Origin: Falciphora oryzae
Taxonomy: Eukaryota; Ascomycota; Sordariomycetes; Magnaporthales; Magnaporthaceae
Direction: 5' to 3'
NCBI GenBank assembly: GCA_000733355.1
Contig: JNVV01000052.1
Span: 218,723 to 282,722 of the forward strand
DNA: 64,000 bases
Shown here in pieces: positions 1 to 11,713 of the stretch (the first letter of the stretch is position 1; each line of letters opens with the position of its first letter). The notes under the pieces were generated by a model that did not search any database, was not told the DNA's origin, and saw only the letters and a list, made by a program, of their open reading frames with translations. The translations under genes and the position numbers were made by a program.

Positions 1-390
1 GGGCCCGGGAACGTCGAGCTCTATATAGAGCAGCAGTGCCTCTACCGAGGACGCCTTGGTGGCTGCCCTTGTGGAGGCGAGGCCTTTCTCTAGGATCGGG
101 GTGATGATATGGCCTCGCGTGCGCAGGCATCCTTCCCTGCCGCCGAACTTCAGGAACGCGCACAGGGCAGCGATTCCATCTTGCTGGGCGGCCACGTTCG
201 AGTCGGCTACTGCTGTCTTGAATAGACTCGTGTCCTGGAGGAATGGCCTGAATGCAGGGTCATGCTCGTCGGGGGTCTTTTCGAACTGCTTTGCGGCGTC
301 CTCGTATGCTTGCTTGCGCACCTTCCAGACCTTGTGCACCCACCGGTCTGTGAGTGGCAGAGAGCTGAAGTCCTCCTCCTTCTCGGCCAT
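1..390 (-). CDS. Stu2/Alp14/XMAP215-family microtubule-associated protein, N-terminal part (runs off window)
   Basis: The first 130 codons of a gene read leftward from an ATG at 390 and stay open to base 1, so the 3' part lies outside the window. The product begins MAEKEEDFSSLPLTDRWVHK and continues with a TOG/HEAT-type helical repeat (FLQDTSLFKTAVADSNVAAQ, then ALCAFLKFGG). In the XMAP215/Dis1 family (Stu2, Alp14) this N-terminal TOG domain binds tubulin, and the protein works as a microtubule polymerase at plus ends, spindle poles and kinetochores. The start follows the usual family N-terminus, and the acidic stretch before the first helix is typical. No intron is seen in this portion. The family call is confident; completeness cannot be judged. 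Confidence 0.82.
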   Translation of the reverse strand, partial: MAEKEEDFSSLPLTDRWVHKVWKVRKQAYEDAAKQFEKTPDEHDPAFRPFLQDTSLFKTAVADSNVAAQQDGIAALCAFLKFGGREGCLRTRGHIITPILEKGLASTRAATKASSVEALLLYIELDVPGP

Positions 391-1930
391 CTTGTCAAGC
401 TAAATAACCTGAAGTGGCGGTCGGCGGAGGTGAGCGGTCGGCGGTAGCGATAGTTCGGCGCGATCGATAACGAGACCAAAGAGGCTTTGGTGAGCAAAGG
501 CGAGAACGCAGCGGCGGGTATTGCCGTCCACTGCTCAGTGTTAGGGTGGCGTGCTTTTGTCTCCGTGTTTGGTTGCGGCGCCGGGACCTGCGATGGGATC
601 TGTCTGGTCCGCTGTTAGTGTTTCCGAACCCAGGATCGCCCTTCCCGGATAGAAAGAACGACGGAGGGGCCGACGGAGGGGCTAGGAGACTCTGAAGGAA
701 GTAGCGTATTGATGCGCTCCTTTTTGACGTGGCGGTCAAGCGAAGCGCACGCTGTGCCGCAGAGCCGCCGCCTCGCTGCGAGAGCTGGAAGATCAAACGA
801 ACCTTGGTCGCCTGGGCGCTGGATATGGTGTAGCAGCGGGAGATAGCGCGGGCGGCAGTTGGCTCGGACGGTGGGCGGGGGATCGCGACGGGATCCTGTC
901 GTGGGTGTCGGGGGAGGCCGTCGTCGGTGCGCTCGTCGTCGGGAGACTCTTCTGTTTTGGAGGGTGGAGAAAAAAATGGGCTATGCCGATGGTGTCCTAG
1001 CACGAATTACGTCGAAGAGACTGGCGTGGGAGCAAGGGCAGATTTATGGTCGTTGAGTTGGTGGTATGCGGGACTGGCAAAACGCAAATAAACGCAGTCG
1101 CTGGTGGAGAGGATAGAGAATCAGGGTTCCGTCGGTCCTTGTTGATGCGATCACAAAGATGCAGGATTGCCGCTGCCTCAATCGCTCGCCGTGTTTCTCT
1201 GCCATTGTCGGCCGCCCCTCAAAGCAGCCAGTGTTGATGCGATGCAGCCCGATTTCGCCCAATCAGGCCCACTCTTTGTCATTGCCACAGGAACGTCCCT
1301 GCCAAGCCCACCATCAAAGCCGTTCAACAAAATCCAGGTCACGTCACCTGGCACGAGCCGTCCAGCGGCCAATGGTCAGCTGTCAGAACAAGAAATCCCC
1401 GCGTGAGTTGGATGCTCCACACCCATCCAAGAAACAGGCCGCCCGTTGAATGGATTCGGCTGCACCCTTCTCGCAACAGCGCAGCGGCTCGAGCGAGCTG
1501 CACTTCCGGACGAGTTTCGTCCAATTCGGCCCCCTTCTTCTCTCCCTTGTCCCGCCAGCAAGCGCTCGCACAATCTCGGCTGTCCCTGGCCGGCAGCTGC
1601 ATAAACGAGAGCCGCAGGGCCCGGCGGTTCGTTCACATTCCCATGCCCCCCGGGCCGTGCCTGTGCACCGTCGCCAGGCCTTGTTCCATCGCTGCCATCC
1701 ATGCCTGTTGCAGATGCCCCGCCCGATGAAATCGCCGCCCTATCCAGTGCTGCCGCCTCTCCCGAGATGGAAAGTGACGGCGGTACAGTCAGCCGGGTTC
1801 AGGGACAAGGATCTTCCCTAGTGCCAGCTTGGCACTGTCACTTGTTGATTTCTCCACGAGACGATGGCTCCCCGCCAGATAGACGAGACTGGCCCCTCTT
1901 TGTACCTGGCCAGTTTGCCTCACAGTCGAC
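391..1930. other. Intergenic region between divergent genes
   Basis: About 1.5 kb lies between the Stu2-like gene (-) and the amidohydrolase gene (+) and must carry both promoters. Several open frames cross it, but none has a recognisable domain, consistent splice sites or fungal-like composition. No repeat or RNA gene was seen. Confidence 0.6.
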
Positions 1931-3421
1931 ATGCCTCGTGCGATGAAGAAGCTGCTGCCTCTAGCCGCGGTGAGTCTTTTCTCGCAGGCCAATGCTGCGT
2001 GCAACATCGCTTCCACTGGCGCCTCGGGCGATGTTCTCTTCACTGGCACTCTCCTGACGTCCCGAGGTCCTCTCCCCAATGGCGCCCTCCTGGTGCGGTC
2101 CGGTCAGATTGCACATGTCGGCCCACGACGTGCTCTAGGCCTTAACACAATACGGAATGCGACCTTTGTCGAGTGCACCGAGCCCTCGGTAATCTCCCCT
2201 GGCTTTATCAACGCACACGAACACATCGAATACTCGACTATCATGCCCCTCGCCGACATCGGCGAGAGATGCGGTCACCGCCACGACTGGCGCCGTGGTC
2301 TGCGTGGTCATACCAAGCGCGAGGCCGAAGTCAATGGCTCGGCCGTCGCCGCCACCGCCTGGGGAGAGCTACGCCACCTCTTCTCCGGGACCACCTCCAT
2401 TGTTGGTGGCGCTATGGCACCAGGCCTCGCCCGCAACCTTGACTTTGTCGCCGGGCTGGGGCAAGGCATCCGTTCTGCCGTTGCCACGTGGGATGTCTTC
2501 CCGCTTGACGACGTCGCCGGCATCCTGCGTGATGGCGACTGCGACTACGGCGTGGCCCCCATCACCCCCGAGGTTTCCGGAAAGCTGCATCGCTACTTGG
2601 CGCACGTCGCAGAGGGGGTCGATGCCGAGGCCGCCAACGAGTTCCGCTGCCTGTCCGACTCGCGGTTTGACACGATCCCGTTCCCTGGCGGTGGAGGGAG
2701 AGGGCTCAGTGCCGATATTATAGGCCCCAATTTGGCACTGATTCACGCCCTCGGCCTCTCCGACGCGGATTTCGAGCTCGTCGCCTCGCGCGGCGCCAGC
2801 GTGGTTTGGTCGCCCCGGAGCAACGTGTTTCTGTACGGAAAGACGCTCAACGTGACCCACCTCCTCGAGGCTGGCGTCAATGTCGCACTGGGCACCGACT
2901 GGCTGCCTTCAGGATCTGCCACCATGGGCCGCGAAGCAGTCTGCGCCCGCGACGTAACCTGGCACAGTTTCAGCCAGGAGTTGCGGCCAAAGACTCTGTG
3001 GGAGATGATGACCGTCAATGCTGCCAGGGCCGTTGGCTTCGAGGCCCACATCGGGTCGCTCGAGCCCGGCAAGGCAGCCGACATCGTCGTCTTTAGCGGC
3101 GGTTCTCCAGGGGACCAGGAAACCGGTCAAGATGACGCATTTGCGCGGGCTATTTTCTCCGGGGCCGAGGATCTGGAGCTGGTTATGCGCGGCGGGAAAG
3201 TCCTAGTCGCAGGCGCGAACCTCAAGGGCCTGGCTTCAAAACCCTCTTGCGAGACGGCTTCGTTCGGGCGTGTCGCCAAACACATATGTGTGGCCGATGA
3301 GCTCGGATCCAGCTTTGCGCAGTTTGAGGCGTCCCTTGGGGGCGTCTACCCTGCCATCCTTCCCGGCGTCCCTGACCACGAGCCAACTTGCAATCCGACC
3401 CGCTGGTGGCTATGGCCATGA
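1931..3421 (+). CDS. Secreted amidohydrolase-superfamily protein (metal-dependent deaminase/hydrolase)
   Basis: A single-exon gene of 496 residues. The first ~22 residues (KKLLPLAAVSLFSQANA core) form a signal peptide; M5 is an alternative start. The fold follows the amidohydrolase pattern: an N-terminal beta-sandwich segment, then metal ligands H96 and H98 in GFINAHEH, a later His in YLAHVAEG (about residue 225), His in LIHALGL (about 272) and the catalytic Asp in ALGTDW (about 323). The C-terminal GSLEPGKAADIVVF segment closes the sandwich, as in chlorohydrolase/guanine deaminase-like members. Substrate cannot be told; the signal peptide and several cysteines suggest extracellular action, unusual for a superfamily whose best-known members are cytosolic. 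All ligands are present, so it is probably active. Confidence 0.85.
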   Translation: MPRAMKKLLPLAAVSLFSQANAACNIASTGASGDVLFTGTLLTSRGPLPNGALLVRSGQIAHVGPRRALGLNTIRNATFVECTEPSVISPGFINAHEHIEYSTIMPLADIGERCGHRHDWRRGLRGHTKREAEVNGSAVAATAWGELRHLFSGTTSIVGGAMAPGLARNLDFVAGLGQGIRSAVATWDVFPLDDVAGILRDGDCDYGVAPITPEVSGKLHRYLAHVAEGVDAEAANEFRCLSDSRFDTIPFPGGGGRGLSADIIGPNLALIHALGLSDADFELVASRGASVVWSPRSNVFLYGKTLNVTHLLEAGVNVALGTDWLPSGSATMGREAVCARDVTWHSFSQELRPKTLWEMMTVNAARAVGFEAHIGSLEPGKAADIVVFSGGSPGDQETGQDDAFARAIFSGAEDLELVMRGGKVLVAGANLKGLASKPSCETASFGRVAKHICVADELGSSFAQFEASLGGVYPAILPGVPDHEPTCNPTRWWLWP

Positions 3422-5763
3422 AAGAGAGAGTGGCCATTCCCACCAGTGGACTGGCACATCGGCAAGCTTCTTGCGCTTGAGCTCCGCTTGGACAGTATTC
3501 GCGGTTGGTGGGTCACCTTCTATTCTTCTCTTCTCTGTTCCGGAATTGGATTTGCTACTTACTGTTCTTTCCGCCCCGCTCCACGGTCGGGGCCTTCGGC
3601 CCTTCTAGGGCTCGTCACGGTTTGATGCCCTGGGCGGCTGTTATGGCCGCCCCTCCGACATCTTTGCTATTCCCGCGTAGGCGAAGGTCTGCAGCAGACA
3701 TTGCGTTTGTTAGTCGGCCCGGCTCCCCAAGAACAGCGAAAATAAAGTCAAACTTTCACCAGAATGGCGACGCGTATCAAAACATCAAGACGCGACTGCC
3801 GCGCAATGTACGGGTCGTTGGGCTGCTTGCGCCATGTCTGTCCATCAAATGTCTGTCAACAAGCAGGCAGGCGTTTCAACAAAGCTCACAAATTGCGGAG
3901 ATGATATGGTGTGCGTCGGCCGTGCAAACGAAGCGGATGCTTGGCTATAATATCCGCACAGGCACCTCCAACTGCCCACGCGATCGATGGTGCCGCGCTA
4001 GTTTGGCGACGCCGTTCGACAGAGGATCCACGGGCACGGCAGGGAACGCGCCGAAGTGACAGTGACGAACACAAAAAGTTGCCTCGAGCACTGAACCAAC
4101 TCATTGTTGCTGTAGAAACGCTGCGCCACGGATCTCACGATTGCCACTGTGGTGGCCTTTCTCCTCAGGCAATGGGTTCAGCAAAACCGGCATGCTCCGC
4201 GAGCCATCGATTCACCCAGACACCTCCGCTTCTTCCAACCTACCTAATAAGGAACCGAATCCGCCACAGGGCCACCCCTTTCCTGCACCCGCAATCACCA
4301 GGAAAAAAAAAGGTGTAGGATAGAGCCATGGCGGACCGATCTAGAAAAGTCAGCTGTGGAGGACAGAGAGGCGTTGAACGGCGCCGCAACAGCAAGCCGG
4401 CACGGGAAACGCGATCAATGTCTTCGTCATTTCATGGGTGCAGTATGAAACCAAACGGTCTGTTGCCGGGCTCGTCTAGCACGTAATTCGCGGATGCCGG
4501 GCCCTTGAGAAAGCTGCCGCTGGGCCGGACAAGGGTCGACTTTTTACCCCTGGCCATCAGTCCTTTTCACAACGCCACTTTGGGAGAAAACAGGAGGCAC
4601 AAAGCATGGGCCCAAAGTTTGGGGACGGCTAAAGGAGCTAGTGCGCGAACCGGCCCACCATCATGTCGATTGCCAGCCCCCGCGCAGGCTCGCTCTAGCG
4701 TCAACCCTAGAAGCCCACAAGCGAGATGTCGGGAGCACCGCCAGGATTGCACGACCTCGCCGCCGACACCCAAGCAGCGACCTTCGTCTTTGTTGAGTTC
4801 GTGCAATGGGCCCAGAAGGAAACAAGGTTCAAGTCGCAAATTCATGGCTCCAGGGGGCGGAGGTGAAGAAAGATCGTGGTCTGCTCGGCATCATGTCAAC
4901 GTCTACTCGGTTGATCGGTTGGTGATCTTGGCCGTGACCGTGTGCCGATCGACTGTCGCCCTATCGATTGATGCGCAAGCTTTATCCATCTGCAGACGAA
5001 GAATCAATGAACAGCCCCTCCTGCTCGCCGTAGCGCCGAGATGGGCATTGATCGGGTCAGCGATGGAGCTGTCCGGAGAGTCTGACCCGCACAACCGCTA
5101 TGTGTGCGAACCTGCGAGGCAGCATTTGTCCCCCCTTGGATCTGGGCTTTCCGTCGGTTTGGGAAAGTCTAGACTTGGAATCCAAGGCTCGACGCCACCT
5201 GGCGCGTTAGGTCGGCAGCCCACTGCGGCCACGGGGCACTAACGCCAGTGCTAGTGCGTCACCCTCATCCGCCTTTGACCCCTTTGAGATGGATTTCGTG
5301 TTTTCTGCCCTGGTAATCATACCGCCCGCCCTCGGCGCTAGCCCCGGGCTTCGACACCCCCCCTTCCCCCCGGGCAGCGTAGCCCAGCGCCGGTCAGAGC
5401 GCCGTCAAGTATGCGGATGGCAGCGCGCGACATTTGCGCAAAGTGAGGCCGGCAGCCACCCCAATGCCAGTCTATTCTGCTTTAGCCATCTCGAGCAAGA
5501 GCTATTTGTCGTCCAGCACCGGCGGCCCTTTGTCATCTTGACTCCAAAACCTGCACCTCCCGCCTCTTGACTCCCACGTTTTCGCTTCTCCGTCGACAAG
5601 GTGAGGGTCAGCGCCTGTAGGCAAACTAGGGTGATCTGCGGTAACAACTCCCAACCTCTGGAGCCTGAGCTGCTGGTTCACGGAGAGCGGCTCGTCAGAG
5701 GCCAGGAAGAGGCGAAGTGAAGGAGTATATTGAGACGAAGAGAAGAAAAAGACAAGCGACGAC
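3422..5763. other. Intergenic region upstream of the RGS-LOV gene
   Basis: About 2.3 kb without a supportable gene. An open frame at 4505-5242 encodes 245 residues with no recognisable domain, no homogeneous composition and no splice context, so it is not called. Just upstream of 5764 the sequence is C/T-rich with a possible 5' UTR donor at 5600 (gtgagg). The space is long enough to hold the promoter and long 5' UTR common for fungal regulatory genes. Confidence 0.5.
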
Positions 5764-8614
5764 ATGCCTTCGACAATCACGACAAGTATATGGGAGGAAC
5801 CGCCAGCGCAAATGACCATGCTGTCATCCATGGACGGCTTCGACACCAGACGAAGGAGTTCCCCAGCGATGCCACCCGGAGCGCTCGAGATCGCGACCAA
5901 GGCAGCCGCGTTCCGGGCCACGATGATGACGGCATCGTCGCCGCCACCGACACCGCGGGCAGTGCGGCCACCGAGGAAGGATAGCCTAGCGAGGCGCCTA
6001 AGGAGCAACTCGGGCCTGTCGCTGCACGTCAACCCAGCAGCGCTGCGCCAGTACACCGACTACAACACAGACGGCACACCGGTCAGGTCCGAGTTTGCTA
6101 TCGAGTGGGGCGCCATCGATTCCGTGTCCGGCGGCCTGGTGGACGGCCCTCCCGGTAGCCGCGTCAGCGTCGCCAGCATGCCACCGCTGTCGTGGAGGAA
6201 CGGCGCCGACGGCTCGGCCTCGCCATCGCCTAGGCCTGACATACTCGGCAAGGATGTGCTGCAGATGGTGCTGAAGAACCCGGAGGCCTCAGACCGACTG
6301 CTGCGATTCGCCGAAAGCAGAAAGTCCGCCGAGGGTATGGAGTTTCTGATGAAGGTAAGGTCGGGCTGGATGGGTGTTCAACCCTACCATCTTGAAGAGT
6401 TGCTGATAAAAAGCGCCATTCTAGCTCAAAGAGTATGCCCACTGCGTAAACAGTGTCACCTCCAGCATGGCCGCCATATCGAGCACCTACATGTCGGCGG
6501 CGGCCACGTCGCCGCTGCGACTGCCGCACCAGGCGTCGCGCGCGCTCAACGCAGATGTCAAACACGTCGCGACCGCCATTTTGCCGGCGCTTGAGACGCT
6601 GTTTGCCGACGCCCGCGCACACGTCGAACAGCGCATCGCCCGCGAGCTGTACCCGGCCTTTGTCCGCACCCAGCTCGCCCTCGCCACGTCCGCGGCCCTG
6701 GCCACAGAGGTCCGCCACTCCGCCCGCCACTTCGACCCGCGCTTCCCGGGGCTGGCCGACGCTTTCTGCCTGGCCGATCCTCTTCAGTTTGACTGCCCCG
6801 TCGCCTTCGTCTCGGACGGCATGGCCGACCTGGCCGGCTACGCCTGCGACGAGATCGTCGGGCGCAACTGCCGCTTCCTCCAGAGCCGCAACACCTCCGC
6901 GACGACCGGGAGCGGCCACCAGCAGCAGTACCCGCACCACCCCTCCACGGCCCGGCTGCGCGCCGCCATGCAGGCCACGTCCATGGCGTACCCGGCCGCC
7001 GCGCCCGTGGCGGATCGCAGCGGCGGGATCCTGGAGCTGGTACTCAACTACCGGCGCGACGCCGACGGCACCCCGCAGCCCTTCTGGAACCTGCTCTTCG
7101 TCTGCCCGCTCACTACCACCACGGGTCGTGTCGCCTACTACCTGGGCGGCCAGGTCGATATCTCCGAGGCTGTCGGCTCCTACAAGGAGCTGCTCGACAT
7201 CCTGGGCTCCGCCGGCGGACCCCGCCCGACCTCGTCGTCGACGGGCCGTGGGTCGAGCGACGTCGGGCCTGTTAACTCACCGTTAGTGGCTGTCCACACC
7301 CTTAGGACGGAGGATTCGACAACGGCCGTGGAGGATGATGGGACCAGCAGTGGCGGCGAGGATATGCTGCTGCCCTCGTTTAGGACAGGGCGGTACAAAC
7401 ACCTTCAGAGGAAAAAGACGAGCAAGAAGAATAAGAAAAAGAAAGAAGCCAGCAAGGCCGATCCCGGACGCGACAAACGAGGCCGGGGCGACGCGCCGGT
7501 GGCCAGCGGAAACGGCGACGACCAGCAGGCAGACCAGCAACAGCAGCAGCAGGAAGACGAGCGGGCCAGGCGGCGGTCCATGCCGCGGGGCTTCAGCTTC
7601 AAGACCTTCAGGCGGCAGCAGTCGTTCGAGAGCAGCACAGGCGGGCCGCCCCGGGCGCCCTCGCGCACCGCGACGCGCACCCCGACGGCGATGGCGAGAG
7701 AGGCCGGGAGCGTCAGCCCGTCGCCGCCGTCTTCGAGCCTCATGCATGGCAGCGGCGGCATCACTGGCTCGCCCACGTGTCTCACGCCGCCGCCGGGGGC
7801 GCTCCGCTGCTCGACCCCAGCGCCGGAAGCGAGTGATGAGGCAGCGGCAGGCCCGCCAGAGTTCCTTGGCGCGTACGTGCGGTACATGGTGCTTGAGTAC
7901 GTGGCGGCCGCGGGGGAGGGCGGGGCGCCCCAGATGCGGATCGAATTCTGCTCGCCGGCCGCGCTCGAGCTGCTCGGGCTGGCGATACCACCACCGTCGT
8001 CGCCCGCGTCCACCGCCTCCTCAGACACGTCCGCGCTGGGCCGGGTCCTGCACCAGGACGTCCTGGGCGTGCTGGCCGAGGGCGCGGGCGCCGCGGCGTC
8101 CATCACCAAGGGTTTCACGCGCGGTCTTCTGGCCTGCATGGCGGACGGGAAAAGCACCAGCAACCGCATAACTGTTGGTGGTGGTGGCGCTGCGCTTGAC
8201 TGTGAGCATGAGGGGAGTGGCGGCGGCGGCGGCGGTGGTGGTGGTGGGGGCTTCCACTTCTCGGCTGCCAGGAGGCGGTCGGCGACGGCCGTGGCGGGGA
8301 AGAAGAAGCCGCGCATGATGCCAAGCATCCTCACGGGGCGGAGCGAGCCGCAGCAGAACCAGCTAGTTGAGGACTCGGCGGCGGCGACTGCGCCTAGCCC
8401 GTCTGCGCGCATGGGGGATGTGTTTGAGGGGTTTGCGGCGTGGAAGGGACTGGGCGGTAGTGGTGGTGGGAGTGGCGCGGGTGCTACGTCGAGCGCGCAG
8501 CAGCAGCCGCAGCAGCAGAAGGAGCAGGATATTGTGTGTCATTGGACGCCGTTGAGGAACGCTGAGGGGAGTGTGCGCTGGGTGGTGCTAATACTGGTCC
8601 CGGCGTCGAGTTGA
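5764..8614 (+). CDS. RGS-LOV blue-light photoreceptor (BcLOV4-type), 2 exons
   Basis: Exons 5764-6354 and 6425-8614 (70-nt intron, GTAAGG...CTAG, phase 0) give 926 residues. Residues ~160-285 look like an RGS domain (DVLQMVLKNPEAS, FLMKLKEYAHCV, then helices ending LYPAF). A LOV/PAS domain follows at ~310-455: GRNCRFLQ carries the photoactive cysteine (C346), and the flavin-contacting Asn, Asn and Gln lie in LVLNYR (405), FWNLLF (419) and GGQVDIS (440). All FMN-binding signature residues are present, with a short His/Gln-rich insert between them. A Lys-rich basic stretch (KKTSKKNKKKKE) and Gln tract follow. A second PAS-like half (MRIEFCSPAALELLGL, ~690) resumes at DIVCHWTPLRNAEG (~900) after a poly-Gly insert. 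Fungal RGS-LOV proteins bind anionic membrane lipids on blue-light excitation and carry a G-protein-regulating domain. Start ATG 5764 fits the context; an upstream start is possible. Confidence 0.88.
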
Positions 8615-8676
8615 GCGCCGGCAAGATTGGTTGGAGGTGGGAGGAGAGCGTCGTTTGTAAAACACAGAATTTACTT

Positions 8677-9168
8677 CATTGACTGACAAGATCGCGTTGA
8701 TAGTTTAGCATGGTTTAAATATTACGACTTATGACCTGATTGTTATTCCTGACAAGCCATGCACGGCAATGACATCTGGGTTTTTATTTGTCCTCCGGCT
8801 GATGATGATCACATTTGCCCTGTATTCATTTGGAATATACGCGCTTCTAACTATCTATCATCCCACCTCTCTCGTGTTCTTGGTAAATCAATAACTAGTA
8901 AAGGATGTAAACATAGGTCAGTTGAACCCCCTTATCTGGCTTCAGGTTCCCTGGTCACGACCACGATGCCTCCCTCCCCCTTACCTTTGAACCTAGCTGA
9001 GTATTTAGTCCGCGGACTTCAGACAAACTGGGCGGGCTACAACCTGACAGTTGCGTCCACCTGTAGAATAGCAGCTCGGCAATGCATCCAGTCGACAGGT
9101 TTCATTGACTGGGAAAGTTGTGTTTGTAGCTTTGCGTGCTTTAGCGTTACGAATTATGACCTGATTAT
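8677..9168. repeat. Pair of diverged direct repeats 424 bp apart
   Basis: The stretch at about 8677-8746 (TTCATTGACTG ... TTACGACTTATGACCTGATT) recurs at about 9101-9170 (TTCATTGACTG ... TTACGAATTATGACCTGATT). Both anchor words keep the same 424-bp spacing, so this is one diverged ~70-bp duplication. It lies in the 3' region between the convergent RGS-LOV and GH92 genes, which otherwise holds nothing recognisable (8615-9231). Confidence 0.55.
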
Positions 9169-9231
9169 ATGTCTCCCGATCCATCATACTGGGCTGCGAG
9201 GAGTTCCGCCATGTGCAAATCCCACCATTCC

Positions 9232-11713
9232 CTAGATTCTAGCCGGAGCGCTGCTGTTAAGCCCAGAGTACGGGCTCAAACTTGGCGGCGCATCCTCAAC
9301 CCTGGTACCCCAATCACTCCCAGCCGGCCCCAGCGTCAGGACAAGCTCCTTGCCATCCGTGAAAAAGCTGTGGTCGAGCCAGTTCTTGGTGTACGGCTGC
9401 CCATCTAGCGTCGCGCTCTGGATGAAGATATTCTGGTACGCAGCATCAAAGTTAACGGTCCGGATCCGCGCCACCTTGCCCGTCGCGGGGCTGGTCACGT
9501 TGGCGGCGGGGAAATACGGCGGCGTGATGAAGTAGACGTCCTGTCCCGGGTTCGGGAACAAGCCCAGCATGCAAAATGCAACAAACGAGCCCATGGCACC
9601 GCCGTCTTCGTTGCCGGGAAGGCCGTCGGGAGTAGCCTGGAACGAACCCGGGATGTAAAAGTGCGAGCGCTTGGCCGACAGCGCCGGCTTGCCCGCGTAG
9701 TGGTACTGGAAGACCGTTAGGAAGGACGGCTCGTTGCCGATGTTGGAGATTTTTGTGTCGTGCATGTAGTCGAGGCGGCGCGCAAAGTTGTCGGGCCCGC
9801 CGTACATGGTCATGAGCTTGGCCTGGTCGTGCGGCACAAAGTAGCCGTACTCCCACATGCTGCTCTCGAACGTCTCCTTGCCGTTGACCTGCAGCGAGCA
9901 GGCTGCGTTGGGGTCGAGGCGGCTGCAGCTGAGCGGGTTCTGGTAGTCCCAGGTCCCGTTCATGAACCTGGGCTGGAAGAAGCCCGTGAAGCCCGTGGGC
10001 GTGCCGTCGTAGTGGGCCGAGACCTGGTCGGCCTTGAACAGGTTCATCCAGTTGCCGCTCGAGGCGATATATTTCTCCTTGTCCGCCTGCTTGCCGAGCT
10101 TGCCCGCCATCTGCGAAATGCAAAAGTCGTTGTAGCTGTACTCGAGCGAGCGCGAGACGCTGCGGGTCATGGGCCCGAAGCCCTTGTAGTCGAAGTCCTG
10201 CACAGGGATGTAGCCTAGGGCCTTCCAGCTGTCGAGCCCGCCGCGGCCGTTGACGGCCCAGTCGAACGGCTCGACCTCGGCGTCCTTGACCACGGCCTCG
10301 TAGCCCTTATTCCAGTCGACGCCGTCAGTGATGCCCTTCATAAATGCATCAGCCAGGACATTGTCCGCGTTGGACCCGCCCTGGGTGTAGCCCTTGCACA
10401 GACTCATGCGGCAGTCGGGAAGCCAGCCGAGGTTGGAGTATGTGTCGATCAGCGAGCGCACCATCTGCGCGACAGCGGGCGGGTCCACGATAACCAGGAA
10501 GGGGATCTGAGATCGGAACGAGTCCCACAGGCAGTAGAAGGAGTCGAAGTACGGTTCGCCGCTGGGCCAGAGCGGGTTCTCGCCCGTGTAGTTCTGCGGG
10601 TTGATCATGGTGTGGTATATGCCACTATAGAAGCTCTTGACGAGAGACTGGTCTACTCCTGTGGCGTCAATCTGGATAGGCGTCAGCTTTTCGCGCCACG
10701 CCGCAGTCGCCGCGTCCTGGGTCTTGGCAAAGTCGAAGTCGGGTATCTCGCGCTCTGCGTTGCCGCACGCCTGGTCGACGCTGATAAAACTGGTTGCCGT
10801 GCGCGCCAGGATCGGCTTGTCTGCCGGCTTAAAGCGGACAAATGCCCCGCCTGGCAGGGGGAAGCCGTTGATGCTGCGGGAGATGGTGAGCGTCTTGACG
10901 CTCGCGTTGGCCCTGCTGTTGACCCAGATGCCGTTATCCAGGATGTCGGCGCCCCTGAAGTCGGTGCAGAAATGGAGAACGTAGTCGCCCACGCCAAAGC
11001 TGGGATTGAATCTCGCTGGTTTCGGTGAGGACCTTTTGTTAGCCATGTTCAGGTATTGACGTTCGTGTATCGGAGATTGCGACAAACATACCACTCCCCG
11101 TGATCCGCCCGCTGGATCCGTCCACGGTGACGGTGCCGTTGTCCTGGCGCGAGTCCGAAAGATCGGTCAGGTCCTGCAGGATCAGCGGCTGCGACGGCTT
11201 TCCATCTATGGCAGTGGCCGGGAACTGGAACCGATAGAGGGACGCCCGGGCCGTAGCCGTCATGTCTGCCTTGATGCCATTGGCCAGCTGGAGGCCGAAG
11301 TATCCGGGCAGCGCGCTGACCGACTTGTTGTCGAAGGCGCCAAAGTTTACACGGCTCTTCTTGGGGAAGTCGCAGCGGTTTAGATCGCCGTCAGGGCAGC
11401 CGGCATAGGGAAACATGGCGAAGTTGCCGAGCGAGGGACTGCCGCCGGTGCCCGAGTCGTGCATGGAGCTGAAGCCCGTCACGAAGGCGCCCGGATCTTG
11501 GGCGAAGCCGCCCTGGTTGGAGCTCGAGTTGGTGTCGGCGACGGGCTTGGCCATGCCGTAGGGTACGCATGCGCCCGCGAAGACGTTGCCGCCGTTGGCC
11601 GAGCCGATCAGGGGGTCCACAAATGTGATGGGGTCGACCGCGGCCGCCGCTTGGGCATCCGCCGACATTGCGGCCAGGAGGAGCCCGCCGAGGGCAACAA
11701 ACGGTGAAGGCAT
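9232..11713 (-). CDS. Secreted glycoside hydrolase family 92 alpha-mannosidase, 2 exons
   Basis: Exon 1 is 11713-11092 and exon 2 is 11015-9232 (76-nt intron, GTATGT...GCTAAC...CCAG, phase 1), giving 801 residues. A signal peptide (MPSPFVALGGLLLAAMSADA) leads into the GH92 N-terminal domain (FVDPLIGSANGGNVFAGA, SSMHDSGTGG). The catalytic domain contains FYSGIYHTMINPQNY, LWDSFRSQIPF, SLEYSYNDFCIS, the GNEP motif expected to hold the acid Glu, and GNEDGGAMGSFVAF, which matches the usual GND/EDxGxMS metal/base region. GH92 enzymes are Ca2+-dependent exo-alpha-mannosidases trimming alpha-1,2/1,3/1,6 mannose from N-glycans or mannoproteins. Length and motif order match fungal secreted members. The more upstream ATG at 11875 would precede the signal peptide and is rejected. 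Confidence 0.93.

Noticed and set aside
395..1003. 202-codon minus-strand open frame upstream of the Stu2-like gene
   Set aside because: Ser/Arg/Pro-rich with no domain; it lies in the promoter of a well-supported gene.
4505..5242. 245-codon plus-strand open frame upstream of the RGS-LOV gene
   Set aside because: No recognisable domain, signal peptide or splice context; composition is that of random GC-rich DNA.
6453..8412. Long alternative frames on both strands over the RGS-LOV gene
   Set aside because: Arg/Pro/Ala-rich shadows of the LOV-encoding frame.
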